A DNA stretch of 64,000 nt from Thereva unica (taxonomy: Eukaryota > Arthropoda > Insecta > Diptera > Therevidae): NCBI GenBank assembly GCA_949987705.1, contig OX465284.1, positions 107,057,163 through 107,121,162 on the forward strand. Direction: 5' to 3'. Both the position numbers and the translations under genes were made by a program. Below the pieces are notes generated by a model. The model did not search any database and was not told where the DNA came from. It worked only from the letters and a program-made list of their open reading frames with translations. Below, piece by piece: positions 11,055 through 23,200 of this stretch (its first letter is position 1; each line of letters opens with the position of its first letter).

Positions 11055-14000
11055 ATCCTGTTGAAGGAATTGATGATTTAGATGAAATTCTTAATTTTGA
11101 AGGTCCAATTATTAAGGAAGCAAATACAAATTGTGAAAAATCCCATGATGTATTTAGTGGAGTATTTCCTAAAACAGAGCAAATAATTACAAATAATGTA
11201 ATATATCAAAATAATCCAAATAATTGTACAGAATTTATGTTTGATACACAGAAAAATGAGTACGACAATACTATAAATACGGCAGTAAATGCATTTCCAA
11301 TATTAAAAACAGAACTCATAACATCCTTATGCTTCGATAAAATACCCGATCAGAATACACAACTTTTCCATTTGTATAAAAAGGAGGAACTACAACCCGA
11401 CGTATCATTCCTTGAAGCTCTCAAAGAAAATCAGCAAATTTCTTCTTCAAGTCCTACACAATTTTCACTTGATTTGTCATTTTTAAAAAGGAGCAACGAT
11501 GACGAATATTCACATTCAATAAAAGGAAATCCGCAACTAGTACCGGTGAATTTTACAAAGGACATTTCACTTATACCAAAATCGGTTCTGAAATTGTATC
11601 AAATTGTTCGAGAATCGTTTTCGGATTTTTCTTTTGTTTATTCGATCAGTGCGCAAATGTGCCAGGATTTTCTGCCGATGGATTCTTTTGTGAATCTTAA
11701 AATGGGATTACTTTTGAGCTTAGCTTCAATAGAGGTAAGGATATTATTTTTTTATAATATAGCCCCAACAGAGCGATTCCCAATAATCGTCCCAATTTCC
11801 TCAGCATAACTAGGGGTCATCCATTAATTCAGAGGGGGGATCTCGGTAAATATCATGTATTTCTTTCCTCAAGAAACAGTGTACAATTGCTAGAAAACTA
11901 GGTTAAATTAAGTAAAGCATGTTTCTTCCCTAAAGAACCCCATTCACTTTCACCCTGCCGTCAGGCCAGGTCGACAGGCACGGCCCGATGAAGGCCACAC
12001 AGTACTCAGTCTGACTGAGGGATGCGGACTTCAGGTATCCGCCGGACAAGCCGTAGCATGTAGGTGACATCATAAATCCCTACAGGCACACAGGCGAAGA
12101 TGACAGTTTAGAATAGCAGGTTGTTAATTCAAGTGCAAAAATGTTCATGGCCTCAACGAAAACTTGAAAGGCACACACAGATTGGTGACTGGAAAAATCT
12201 TTAAAATACACGAAGTCACGAACTACCATATTTGCTGACACAATGGGTAGGCGGCGTGGAGAAATTAAGTGTATGCGAAATTCTCTCGCAGGCGGCCTTT
12301 GCCGTCATCGTCTCCGCGCTAATATCTTTATGCCTTAATGCTGAAAACATGCTAAGGGCGACCGACGAATCGCTTTCCACAGCGACTGTCAAAAACGAAT
12401 AGAATACCCGGCCTTTGTATGAAGGTACACAATCTGCAGACCACCCGCAATTCGCCCTGACCGAGGAAAATGGTTTCTCCGTCCCCCTTAGCATGTTTGC
12501 AGCATTAGGCGGCTACAGATTCTTGCCGTGAGCCCCCGTGAACAAGCGCGAATGAGAGTGTGGATGGTTGTCGCGCCTAGTTCGCGCTTTGCTTTCAGGT
12601 TCGACTGAATACGGCGTGAATTCGCACCGTAAATTCTCGGCTTGAGACTAAATAGAAGTTCAGATTTTCAGGCACAAACTGACGGCAAATGCCTACACAC
12701 ATTAAGGTACGATTCCGAACAAGGCGGCAGACTGCAAACCGCAGTAGCGTCACTACTGATTTGTATGATAAAATCACTAAGTGTCGACTGCTGTTTGCGA
12801 TTTGATCATATAAATTAGTAGTGTCGCTTGCGGTTTTGTCAGTTTTCTTGGACTGCAGACCCCATCCAGTTGTCGGCCAGGGAGGTGTGGCTTTAAGGCG
12901 AAAACTTTCAGGCCACGGCCTGCCGTCGACCTGTGTGTGAAAGGGGGCCTAAATCCTACACCAAAATTTGCGTGCGGACGCCAGAAACATAGTAGCTCCT
13001 CGGCACCGGCCAGCCAAATGCAGGACTCGACGAATGGTGCGCTGTACGAGCCATGTAACTCTGACCGGTGTGTCCACTACAAGCGGAAAAACGAGTGGAA
13101 TAAAGTAGGGCCAAGTAGGAGTTCGAATTATCAGTTATCTTTAGTGTTAAATATTTTTAGTATTAAATACTAAGATTTTTTGTAATTTGAAAAATCTCAC
13201 GTGTGATTAGGCCCCCTCCCCCTAGGGGGTCGAGCCAAATCTCACAACATCTCACCTGAGGGGGTCAAAAAATCGCCTCACGTAATTTATGGAATTTATG
13301 GACCCCTTAAAGCTGACTTCTTGCATGGTACACAGATAAACAGTTTCTGTATACCGTGACTTCTTGGATGTTATTTTATTTATAAATTAGCTTAAGCATT
13401 TCCGTTTTATTGAATAAATTTCACAATCTACACAAAAATAACATAAAGTACGCAAATTTGGCAATTGCACTAAAGCAAAACTAAGAATTTACTTAAATAT
13501 ATTTAAATAAAAGGAAAATCTCTTTCCGGTAAACAAATCACTATAAAAAAAAAACATTTTAATTATACTTAAGAATTTTGATGAAATATTTTATTGAGGA
13601 AAATTTAAGACTTAAAATAGAATGCAAAATGCAATTTCATTTCAACAAAAAATACACGTTTAGCAATAACATTTGGATTATTCCAAAAATTTTACTTTTC
13701 TAAATTTTACAATTGTGTCAACATTGAAAGAATTTCGATCTTAATGTGAAAGCGTGAATTTCTAATCAATCTTTATTTGATAGATTGTTTCAATTCGCGT
13801 CGTAGATAATTGATTTAATATAATTAAGTCGCAAGAGAAAATATTTGTTTATTAGCAAAAGCCCGCGTGTGTTGCAACACCTTTGAAAAAAATAATGTGT
13901 GCATAGTCCGGGTTAAACAAAACAAAATGAAACAAAGAACAAATCTGCAAAACATGATTTTGGGTTACATAAAAAAATATAGAGTTACCTGGAAAAAATA

Positions 14001-17000
14001 TGTTACATCTTTCGAGGCTGAGCGCCACCTATCACCTATTTTGTACCATTACTACGTATTCATGATGAGTGGGCCAGTTCACACGATGCCATAGGAGCGT
14101 TTCTCTCGTTCCTTTCGCTCTCTTATCTATAAACCCGGTTTTACTCAACACAATGTCGCAAAACACATCTTGTGAAGTGGCCCAGTGGAAGAGTTGAGTT
14201 GAGGTTGAGCTGACTTCGACTAGCGCCACAAATCACAAACAAAACACAGAGATGCTGCAGTCAACTAAATTCAACTACTGAACTCGCATCTACATGCATA
14301 ATTTCAACTCAACTCAGATAGCAGAGCTGAATCGAGTTCAGTCGACCCTAACTCCATTCGACTAGCGTCTTCATATAGTTGGGCTCGGGTTCAACCTGAG
14401 TTCAACTCAACATTTGGCCCTCCATCCACGATCAAACAAATAATCAAACTGGCCAACATCGAAAAAATTGCAAGTGTGCGTATTTTATACAAGTTTTCGA
14501 AGTTGGCCGCTGTTTGAAGAAAATATTCGTGTGGTTTATAATATTTCCTTCAAACAGTTTAAAAGTGTGCGTGAGTTTTTTATGTGTGCCATGTAAAGTA
14601 AACGTTTTGTTTACAGTAGATTATAGGAAATGTCGCTCGGATGTTTAAAGACAATTTCCCTCGTCGATGGCCAAAAATGTCAAAGCATAAATGTGTGCGC
14701 TGTTTGTCGAAAATCGTGCCATAAGAATCCATAGTATTTCCGCTAATTGAAAGAACAATATCTCGCATTTAATTTGGTTTCCTTTGGTTTATCGAGTCAT
14801 GTTTTTGATCTGATCCAATAGTCGTATCAGAGTGAGAAATAACCCGTTTGTGACTAGGTTAAAAAGTTGAGTCGAAGTTGAGTTGAAATTTCGACCACTG
14901 TATATGATGTCGAGTTGAGTTCACTTTGGGTTGAAATAGAATTGAACTGATATCAACTCGACCCAAGTAGGAGAGCTAAGTTAAGTGGACCCAGTTTTAA
15001 CTCGACCCGCGTTTATAACTGGGTTGAACCTGGGTTAAACCTGGGAGGAACCTAGTCCTAAACGGGGTAAAAGTCTAAACATCTAAGACAATACTGAATC
15101 ATCCCACAAAAGTCCTAAAATCGGATTAGACATTTCCGACATTTGAGGTTTACAATTGGAATGATAAAAAACTTTCCCCTCGCTTTTCTCCGACTATCGG
15201 ATCAAGTTTTCCGTCTGAACCGATAGTCGTATCCGTGTAAAAAAGGAGCCCAAGAAAATACTGAATCTTCCCGTGAAAGTCCCATCGCAATCGGATTAGC
15301 CGCTTCCGAGATTAGCCCGGCCAAACAGATTTACATAGATTATTTACTTACTTTAACGGCTCCTACGGTCGGAAATCGGTCCTTGCTTATGGCAACTGGA
15401 CCCATGACATCTTTAAGCTCTCGGCCTCTGGGTCCACAAAATCCTTCCAGCAGAAGTTTACTTTCCCTCGCTGTGGCGATGTTGTGATTGACGATGGTAG
15501 CAAGTTTGGTGACAATCTGCAGCGGGGAGTCGTCTGGCTTCGTGGGAATGCCCCGAATAATGACGTCACTAAGCCTCTGGTTACGTTTCAAGTCATCCAC
15601 ATGACGTATGTTATCAGTTAACTGGGAACTGATAACTTGCAGATCTTCGGAGTGCGTTGATTCCAGCGCAGAAACTCTCGCTTGGAGGGATTCGATATTT
15701 TTATTGACATCAGCCAGCTGATTTTTATTTTGCTCCGTGATGGACTTGAGTCCTTCCGTTAAGCGATGTTCTATAGAGCAGAGATGTTCGTTGAAGGTCA
15801 ACATGGAGTTACAAAAATCATTGATTTTATACTCCGTAAGCCGCACCGAAGAAAACAAATCATCAATTTTTTTAGAAAATCGGTCTTCAAGGGCGACAAG
15901 TAGCTCCTCGATCGAATTTTCTCCCTGAATTTTTTCAGCTGACGTCCGAGCTGCACCTCTGGTCATAACGGGAGATGGGAATTGGGGATTCTTTTTTGAC
16001 GACACTTTGCCGGGTAGAATTTTCACTTTATCCGACATAATGTTCAAAAAAAAAATATAGTGAATAAACACGGCGAATAATAAGTGCACAGACAACTAAA
16101 TAATAAGTGAGCAAGTGGAATAATAAATTAAGTGGAAGAACAATTAGTCGGAGATAGCACGGAGCACGGGAAAAAGCGTCCTATTCACGCATCGATATTA
16201 CTGATACAGGTTCCTCTTCGATCTTACAAGCTAGATGTGCTGCCCAGCGGAGCCTACCAAGTTTTTGTCTTTACAACATCTATGTCACGATAGTGCTCGT
16301 AGATCTCGACTTTGTAGTCTCAGAAATCGTCCCCCTCAGATAAGGGGTCAACAATTTTCCGAAAGACTTTCCTCTCGAACACGGCCTCTCATGTACTACA
16401 TGTCATTCCCGCTATTCCGATGATGCCTGACGACTTTTTTAATTGTTACTCCCTTTTAAATGGACTCTACAAAACGTATTTTAATTGATTTTTTTAACTA
16501 CTTAAACAGAATGACAAAAAGCGTATGCCACTTCCAATCATCGCGTTTGGTCAGGATAGCTCACCAACAAATGCTGTCATGAACCACTTCGGAAATATAT
16601 CCAAGCGCTTCATTACAGCTCTGGATGAGTTTCAGACTGTTTCAATAGGAAGAGATAATATGATTGAAGCTGGTCCAATGTTGCTAGCAAAAGGAGGAGT
16701 TTGCTACTTAGGAGATTGGTCTCGTATTAAACCTGGACCGGCAGCCAAAATATTGAAGGAATTAGAAAGTGGCGAAGCACTAGTAGATAAAATGCAAATC
16801 GCCTTTCCAATACAGAGTGCTGTTTGGTCCTATTGGTCTACATTCAAGAATACTTCAAAGGATATTAATACACTAAACACACTACTTGAGTAAGAGAATG
16901 TTTTATTATTTTCAGAATAGATATTTTAATTAAAAAAAAATGTCAGTATCTTTGGAATACCCATAATTGTAGAAAACTGCATCGATGACGTCCTAATAGA

Positions 17001-19985
17001 TTTTCTACTAGATCAAAATTGCACATTAGCAACAACACCACCCGAAGAAGATGAGCTCACAATACCTACTTACGATATGAAGGATTATTTGAAAATTGTT
17101 TCAAGGAGATCAGTGGACATGACAACAGAAGCGAATAAATTGTTGCAAAAGTATTTTATTGCGTCAAGAACGAACAGACCAAGTAAGTGTGAAGGAGAAT
17201 AATTATCAATAATCAAAATTTTTGTGAAGTCTTTTGTTGTGGAAATTTTTTCAATATTATCTTTTAAGCAATTTTAAGTACTCGCTCGCTTACATATATC
17301 TACAACAATATAACACGAATACTTTCTGATTGACTGACTGATTGATTTTTGGTATCAAATTTAAAAGTGCTTTTTTATATTGGCTTTATAAAAAAAAAAG
17401 AGATAACAGATTTTAATTGACGGAAATCGAATTGTTTGACATGGATGAAAGATCTCTATGCGTACTTAATATGTATGTATAAACTATACATAATAATGAG
17501 CTAATATCCTTGAGATAAATATTTTGTTTAAAGAAAACGGAAACAAGTTGTTTCCTTAATAATTATTGGAAGAACTGGTTATTGGTTAGATCAATCAATG
17601 TTGGAATCAGTGATAAGAATCTGTAGCTTATAAGAATTTTATCTTAATATGGTATAACATTTCAATCTTGGACTATTTTTGTAGTTTCATCATCATCTGT
17701 AGCACTGATGACTATTACTGGCCATGGCTTCTTTCAGTATTTGTTTCCATACTGTTCGGTTTTTGGCTTTTACCCTACACTTACGACCGCCTAACTAAAC
17801 TAAGTCCTCCTGCACGTCAGATTTCATCCGTTCTATGCCAGTGTCTTTTACCATCTTCTCCCACTCTGTGTTAAATCGGAGGCATGACAGATGTGAAGTT
17901 TCCTGAGAGGGCCCGTTTAGCTCTTACTTTGCATCGTACTATCTTGATTGCAACTTCTGTTATTTTGATCATGTCTTTTTGTAAATTAGAAGAACTCCTT
18001 AGCTTTAAATAGTTTCGTGAATTACTACGATTACATGCCGGACTGAGGACTTGACTTGAACTTGAACTGACAGTTAAATGCTCTTGATTTGAAGTCGATC
18101 TGAGGTTACATGATTTTCAAGTCTACTTGAAGCCGACTTCAAGTATGCATGTAATCATAGTAAATATCAGCAACGTCGCGACGCTTATGGAGAGAATTTA
18201 ATTTGAGTAATATAAGCCTGTTCTTATAAGTAGGAAGGATAAGTGGGTCATCCCACGGTAGGTGACTGAGTACAAGTCGGACAAACATCCTTTGAACCGA
18301 TTCGATTCGTCCAACTTGGGAGGAGTAGTGAGGAGACTATACCTGGGAAACGTATTCGAGTAAAAGCCTTACTAAAAACATGTACAAATGCTTAGTGACG
18401 AGAGGGTTATTCACTTCAGATTTTACACTGTTTTAGCAAGGCAACAAAAATAAATTGCCTTGATAAAATAAAAAGAAGAGGGCCAAGATAACTGCCTTGC
18501 GGGAATAAAACCTGGTAGGTTCTGTCGGCTAAGTTCAACTGGAACTACACCACGAGGGCATGCGGGAATTTTGTTAGTTTGAGAATTATAATAAAGTGAG
18601 AGAGCTTGTCAAAAACCTAACCGAAGTCAGTGTAAGTTTGGCAGCCATAACAAAGCTTCGAACTGCATGAGATCTCTTGCAGATAGGGGCGATAGCAGAA
18701 TAAATAATATATTCCAAGAGTTTCGGTATAGACGATAGCATCGCAATTAGTCTGTAATGAGTGGTATAGTCAGAAAAAAAAGACGCAAACGGTTTGGAAA
18801 CATTGCTGATCTTCCTACAAGAGACTGTCGTATGATTATCATGCCGAGCACTTCTCTTTTGCAGTTACAGTGTCTGCTCCCCTAAAGCTCCTGAAATCCT
18901 CCATTATAGATCTAGTATAATAGGGGAAGTAACTGTTGAAATAAATCCTTTTGTAAGTATATTGGTTCTAGGACAATGTCTTCATTGACATTTCTCCGTT
19001 AAGCTGTTGATCTCTTCCACTCGATGCACAACATATGGCGGGACCCTTTGAGCATTTCCTTTTATACAGTAGAGAGCTATCTTAGAATTATACCATAAAT
19101 GTAAAGAATTGAAATTAGCCTTTAAATTATCTCGTTTACAGGATGATAGTGGGGTAGCGACAAGAGCAGCAGTTTGGGCAGAGTTAGATCCTTGCTTCCG
19201 TTCAATTTTTACGGTACAAGACGGTTTTTAGAGAATAAGTATCAAACACATGGCTTTCCCTTCGACTTTAATGCTCCTTATATAAGCTACGGAACCATTT
19301 GAAGGGTAGCATCTGCGAAAATATGTGCAACTGCGCTTTTGTTCATACAGCTGTTGAAATCACACATGGCAAGAAGCTCATTTCTCACAAAAGGGGCAAT
19401 TGAGACTTACTTTTATTCGAAGTGGCTAGCAAATCTTGCGGAAGATCGTCGTCCCACTCCATTTTTAACCGTCATATATCCTGAAATATAATCTTTAATT
19501 TTATTGTAAAGATTCCAAATATACCTAAAGAATCGAAGACTTTAGCTAGTCGTTGTAGCACAATGCATTTAGTTACGTGTCCTGCCACTGGTATCTCGAA
19601 TAAACATTCTCCAAGGCACAACTTTTGGATACAAAACAACTAGGCGCTTCATATTCACAATTTGCACTTCTTTTGTTTAATTTAATCAAAAATAAAATTC
19701 TTCAATTTTCTATTTTCAGATTGTTTAACACAAAAATCATTCATAACGCTCCAGCAATTATCAGAATCATTTGCAAAGCTATCATTTCGTCAGGAAGTGA
19801 TTTCAGTTGATGTTATTGCCGCTATTTACTTAGCTGAGAATTTCATTCATAACATTTTTGGTCCAGGTATTTATCCAGCACCCCAATTATCGGCAAACAA
19901 TTATGTGGGTGAAGTGGATAACTTTATTAAATACTTTGAACAATGGCTACAGCAATATATTGATAGATTCGCTTCTGATTTATAA
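11027..19985 (+). CDS. mei-218: mei-218-like degenerate MCM ATPase-domain protein (529 aa)
   Basis: Exons 11027-11734, 16510-16889, 16947-17182 and 19720-19985 join in phase (1590 nt with stop). Residues 1-150 are acidic and disordered; about 185-235 form the helical approach to the ATPase (LKMGLLLSLASIE). The AAA+ region follows: IIAFGQDSSPTNA at about 246-258 sits where MCMs have Walker A, and GGVCYLGDW at 298-306 where they have Walker B. The P-loop Lys and the Asp-Glu pair are absent, so ATP hydrolysis is unlikely; this matches my recollection of Drosophila MEI-218. The last exon gives the C-terminal helical lid (QEVISVDVIAAIYLAENFI). The D. melanogaster protein is about twice as long, the difference being the N-terminal disordered part. 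Translation presumably depends on dicistronic readthrough from the upstream mei-217 frame, whose end it overlaps. Confidence 0.8.
11813..13306. mobile_element. TIR DNA element (Harbinger-like candidate), copy 1, 1.49 kb
   Basis: It begins GGGGTCATCCATTAATT and ends ...TTTATGGACCCC, with TA-rich trinucleotides at the flanks (CTA and TTA). Long segments align with the 808-bp copy at 51846-52653: AACAGTGTA, GAAAACTAGGTTAAATTAAG, GGCACGGCCCGATGAAGGCC and GCAAAAATGTTCATGGCCTC. Copy 1 carries extra internal sequence (about 12200-12500 and 12540-12900). Part of this is an open minus-strand frame (12216-12494), perhaps a transposase relic, though I recognise no catalytic motif. Confidence 0.7.
13310..14179. 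other. AT-rich intronic spacer
   Basis: No gene, RNA or convincing repeat boundary was seen. The region is A/T-rich with short chance frames such as 13867-14094. Confidence 0.35.
14180..15045. repeat. Tract rich in GTTGAGTTG / CAACTCAAC motifs
   Basis: Variants of GAGTTGAGTTGAGGTTGAG and their complements (TTCAACTCAACTCAG, ACTCGACCCAAG, GGTTGAACCTGGG) recur in both orientations over about 870 bp. This looks like overlapping foldback insertions or a degenerate palindromic repeat. A similar short patch appears near 49835-49945. No reading frame accompanies it. Confidence 0.5.
15340..16190 (-). mobile_element. LINE ORF1-like fragment (coiled coil plus RRM-like start)
   Basis: A minus-strand frame of up to 251 aa; the natural start is probably MSDKVKILPGKV with ATG at 16036-16038. 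It has a basic Ser/Pro-rich head, then a long coiled coil (IEELLVALEDRFSKKIDDLF through VSALESTHSEDLQVI), then RNQRLSDVIIRGIP, the usual entry to the RRM-like domain of jockey/CR1 ORF1 proteins. The frame is intact but stops at the element's break near 15340, before any zinc knuckles or ORF2. The retained part is therefore the 5' end, the opposite of normal 5' truncation. It lies antisense in mei-218 intron 1. Confidence 0.6.
17690..17880 (-). mobile_element. RTE-like LINE 3' end with (ATG)n tail
   Basis: The minus strand reads EWEKMVKDTGIERMKSD, then AKNRTVWKQILKEAMA, the usual last residues of RTE-type ORF2 (a Lys-x-Arg-x-x-Trp segment). It ends in ATGATGATG. A related tail with ATG repeats is found at about 63505-63760. 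No other domain remains. Confidence 0.5.
18022..18163. repeat. 142-bp MITE
   Basis: Terminal inverted repeats: TTACTACGATTACATGC at the left and its near-complement GCATGTAATCATAGTAA at the right. The interior is rich in CTTGAACTTGAA/TTCAAGT motifs that also pair. It lies beside the antisense LINE fragment in mei-218 intron 3. Confidence 0.7.
18180..19100 (-). mobile_element. Decayed jockey-like LINE reverse transcriptase
   Basis: Minus-strand translation shows YTDFG-VFDKLSHF (RT motif around the first catalytic Asp), then QGSYLGPLLFIL (the PQGSxLGPLLF motif) in frame-broken pieces. Nearer the 3' end, RIESVQRMFVRLVL and similar residues match the post-RT region of jockey-type ORF2. Stops and frameshifts are frequent, so it is inactive. 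The 3' end abuts the MITE at 18022-18163. Confidence 0.6.
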
Positions 19986-20215
19986 ACTGAAAATGAGATT
20001 TTTATTTCAAAACAAAAAAACGTAAAAAAACTAACAAATAATTTTATAAATATAAATTAAGATTGTGTCTTGTTTTATTTAGGTAGAATTAACTTGAATT
20101 ATATTTTTAACAAATATTAAAATAGACCAATATTAAAAATGTCCAATTAAAAATGCTGTAACTATAAATCAAGACACATCCTTTTAAAACAAAATAAATA
20201 TAATTAATTTACTTA
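19986..20215. other. Convergent 3' ends of mei-218 and the carboxypeptidase gene
   Basis: Only 230 bp separate the two stop codons on opposite strands. AATAAA-type signals occur on the plus strand (near 20190) and TTTATT on the plus strand, meaning AATAAA on the minus, near 20072. The mature 3' UTRs probably overlap. Confidence 0.5.
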
Positions 20216-23200
20216 TTAAAATATATAATCTAGCATTGATTTAATTATTTCAAATGCATCATTGGCTGTTGATTCTATATAAGATGCTGGAAGCAAGTAT
20301 CCATGCACTCCACTATCTCCGAGATGAATAGTATATGAGAATGGTATTCCAACTTCATGCATTGCAAAGTAGTCTAACGATCCTTTATTGAGAAGAAATC
20401 TATTGTTTTAAAATATTACAATTTATAAGTTATAGTTTTAGTAGGTACCTGATTTCGGCCTTGTTATGTCATTGGTTGAATCAATCTTATATCGAGCAGT
20501 ACTACCTGACTTTCTAAGACCATCAACTCCAACCATGGCGACATCAAGCAGGTCATCAAGCTTCTGTGAGCCGTATGATGTATCGAAGTGATTTGGAAAG
20601 GATATGGTTTGGCCATAGGCATGTAGTGATATGAAAAGCTGTGAAAATTTTAAGGTAAATATTTTTCTGTGCTTATTTTGGTTTGGTACATATATAAGTT
20701 CTGTTGGTTCAGTTTCATAAAATACAATTTTACTCCTCTTAGGATAGATTAGTCAACATACACGACTAATCTATCCTTACTAATAAACCTTGGACTTGTA
20801 CGACACGGCGGATTGGTAGAATAAAGGAAAGATGATAACTAAGCTGAACCTTATCGCAATCCTTTTTTAGAAATATTTTCCAAAAATCTATCTGTATGTG
20901 TCTCTTATACATCAAGTGCTTACCGGCAGGATCGTGAGCTCAAACCTTGGCGACTGCTCGGTCCGAAGGGACGTCAACAGAGGTACCCCGCAAGGAGGAG
21001 TACTTTCTCCATGGAAATTCTCCACAGCTGCTGCGACGCATGGAGGCAGTGGGACAGCAGGTACTGCCGTACGCGGATGACATTGTTATCATCATAAAAG
21101 GAAAATTTCCACAAATCCTCTGTGATCTCATGGAGGCGGCGTTACTAACTCTTTTAAACTGGACTGCCACCCGCGGAATCAGCGTTAACCCTGAAAAACA
21201 GAACTCCCCACGAGGGGGTATAAAACTCTACCCCTAACTCCTCCCCGGCTAAACAATGTCAGGCTCAAATTTACCAATAGTGCCAAATAGCTGGCAGTAA
21301 CCCTGGACAAGAAGCTCCTCTGGAATGAGAACACAGAAGAGCGCATTAAGAAAGCGAACATAGCGCTTTTCGCTGGCAAAAAATCCATAGGGAAGAAATG
21401 GGGTTTCTCCCCTAACATAGTACGATGGATCTATACAGCGATTGCCCGTCCAATACTCCTATACGGGGTCTTAGTATGGTGACCAATCTTGAATAAGTCC
21501 ACTGTGCTAAACAAACGACAGAAAGTACAAAGATGCTCAGAGTTATGCATAACAGGCGCACTTCGCTCCACACCTACAGATGCCCTAAACGTTATGTTAT
21601 ACCTCCCTCCGTTGAACCTTGTGGCAAATAAGACTATCGCAGCGTTTAGAATAAAAGAATCTGTATCTTGGACCGGAATTAGAGGAGGGCATTTTAAGGT
21701 GCTAGACTCTGTCAATATTCTCCCACAGAAACCGATTTTCGCCGCACATCTGAGGTCATCTTTACAAAGAACTACGAGGGCCACATCCCGCCATAAACTT
21801 CTTCACTGATGGCCTAAGCTCGAGGGTCGAATGGGAAGAGGAGTCTTCTCGCCGGAACTTGGAATTGAATTCTCCTTCCGATTACCCGATCACTGCAGTA
21901 AAAAGGTGATCGGAGGTTTTAGCCATACATGAGGCTCTTTTACAAATCAACCAGCAAGGCGACAGGAGTCGAACTGTCTACATCTTCTCAGATAGTCAGG
22001 CGGCTCTGAAGGCCCTGCGCTCTTGCACTAATAACTCCAGAACTATCTCTGAATGGCGCAGATCTCTTAACGAGATGGCTCAGCAGTTCAGGACCCTCCT
22101 CATATGGGTGCCTGGTCACTGAAATATAAAGGGAAACTGTAAAGCTGACGAACTGGCTAGGAAAGGCATGACCGCCACTCTCCTTCCTGCAAAAGAAAGG
22201 GTTGGAATGCCTTGGGCCACCTTTAAACTCCGATGCAAACACCACAGAATGCAACTAGCAGAAAAGCATTGGAGAAATTTTAACAAATGCACGTTGGCCA
22301 AAATGACTTGGCCCTCCTACGGTCTCAGGCGAACCACCTTACTGCTGAGCCGTGTTATCGCATATAAAATCTGGTTTCCGCAAAAGGAGTAATGGTAAAA
22401 GTGCACTGCTGAAGGTGACCACCGATCTGCGGATGGCATGGTTTATGCTTCATGCCTGGTTAACGGCGAATAAGGTTTTAAGCTCTCATAATAAGCAGCG
22501 GCATTAGACGCCAACCTTCGTTGATACCATCACATAAACAATCTGATGAGTAGGTCTCGCAGATTTCCTTAAGCTTAAGAATTTATCTGGCATAAAAAAT
22601 CACGTACTACATATGGGCCAACACCCATGAGGCCCATGATATCATCTGGAACATTGGTGTGGTGGCACAAAATCATTATAAGAATCGGAAGGGCAGAGGA
22701 TCTCATCTACAAGCACGGTCTGGAGGAGGACGAGTTTCATCTTGTTTTCTGTCACTGCCCCGCGGTAGGTATAAGAAGGTTTTTGTTTTTTGGCGCGACC
22801 TTGCTTTGCCAAACAAGTCTAAGGCTGAAGCCACACCGAACCAGGCAAACAAAGCAAAAGCAAATTTCCATACATTTTGGAAACCTGTTTTGCTTGTTTT
22901 GCTTTGAGTTGTGTGAATTAGTATGGAAATTTGCTTTTGTTTTGTTCTGCCTGGTTCGGTGTGGCTTCAGCCTAAGTGTTAGCGTTAGGCAGACTCCTGA
23001 AATCGTTCAAGCAGTCTTACTCACAACTATAAGGTAGCGAGGCTGTTAATAAAAAAAAGAAATACAAACCCTCATCTCACCTTAATTTCTTTCCTTTTAT
23101 CCATTAAAAGTTTCGACAGCGCCCGAGTCTCCGGCTCAGACAAAGCTGATGGTCCAGCAAAAAATTCATTGCATGGCGCCTTAGAGCTTCCCTGGTGTCC

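Larger units (their letters stand above)
11735..16509. other. Large mei-218 intron 1, filled with repeats
   Basis: GTAAGG at 11735 to AACAG at 16509. Contents are a 1.5-kb Harbinger-like element (11813-13306), an AT-rich spacer (13310-14090), a CAACTC/GAGTTG-rich tract (about 14180-15045) and a LINE ORF1 fragment in antisense (15340-16190). No host exon was found between the two coding exons. Confidence 0.5.
17183..19719. other. mei-218 intron 3, with nested repeats
   Basis: GTAAGT at 17183 to TTTTCAG at 19719. It holds an RTE-like 3' end (about 17690-17880), a MITE (18022-18163) and an antisense jockey-like RT fragment (about 18180-19100). The remainder is AT-rich without a gene. Confidence 0.5.

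Noticed and set aside
20387..20395. Alternative acceptor (AATAG) for the last carboxypeptidase exon
   Set aside because: It gives an in-frame stop almost at once; the AATAAAG acceptor at 20383 keeps the family motif GSLDYF.
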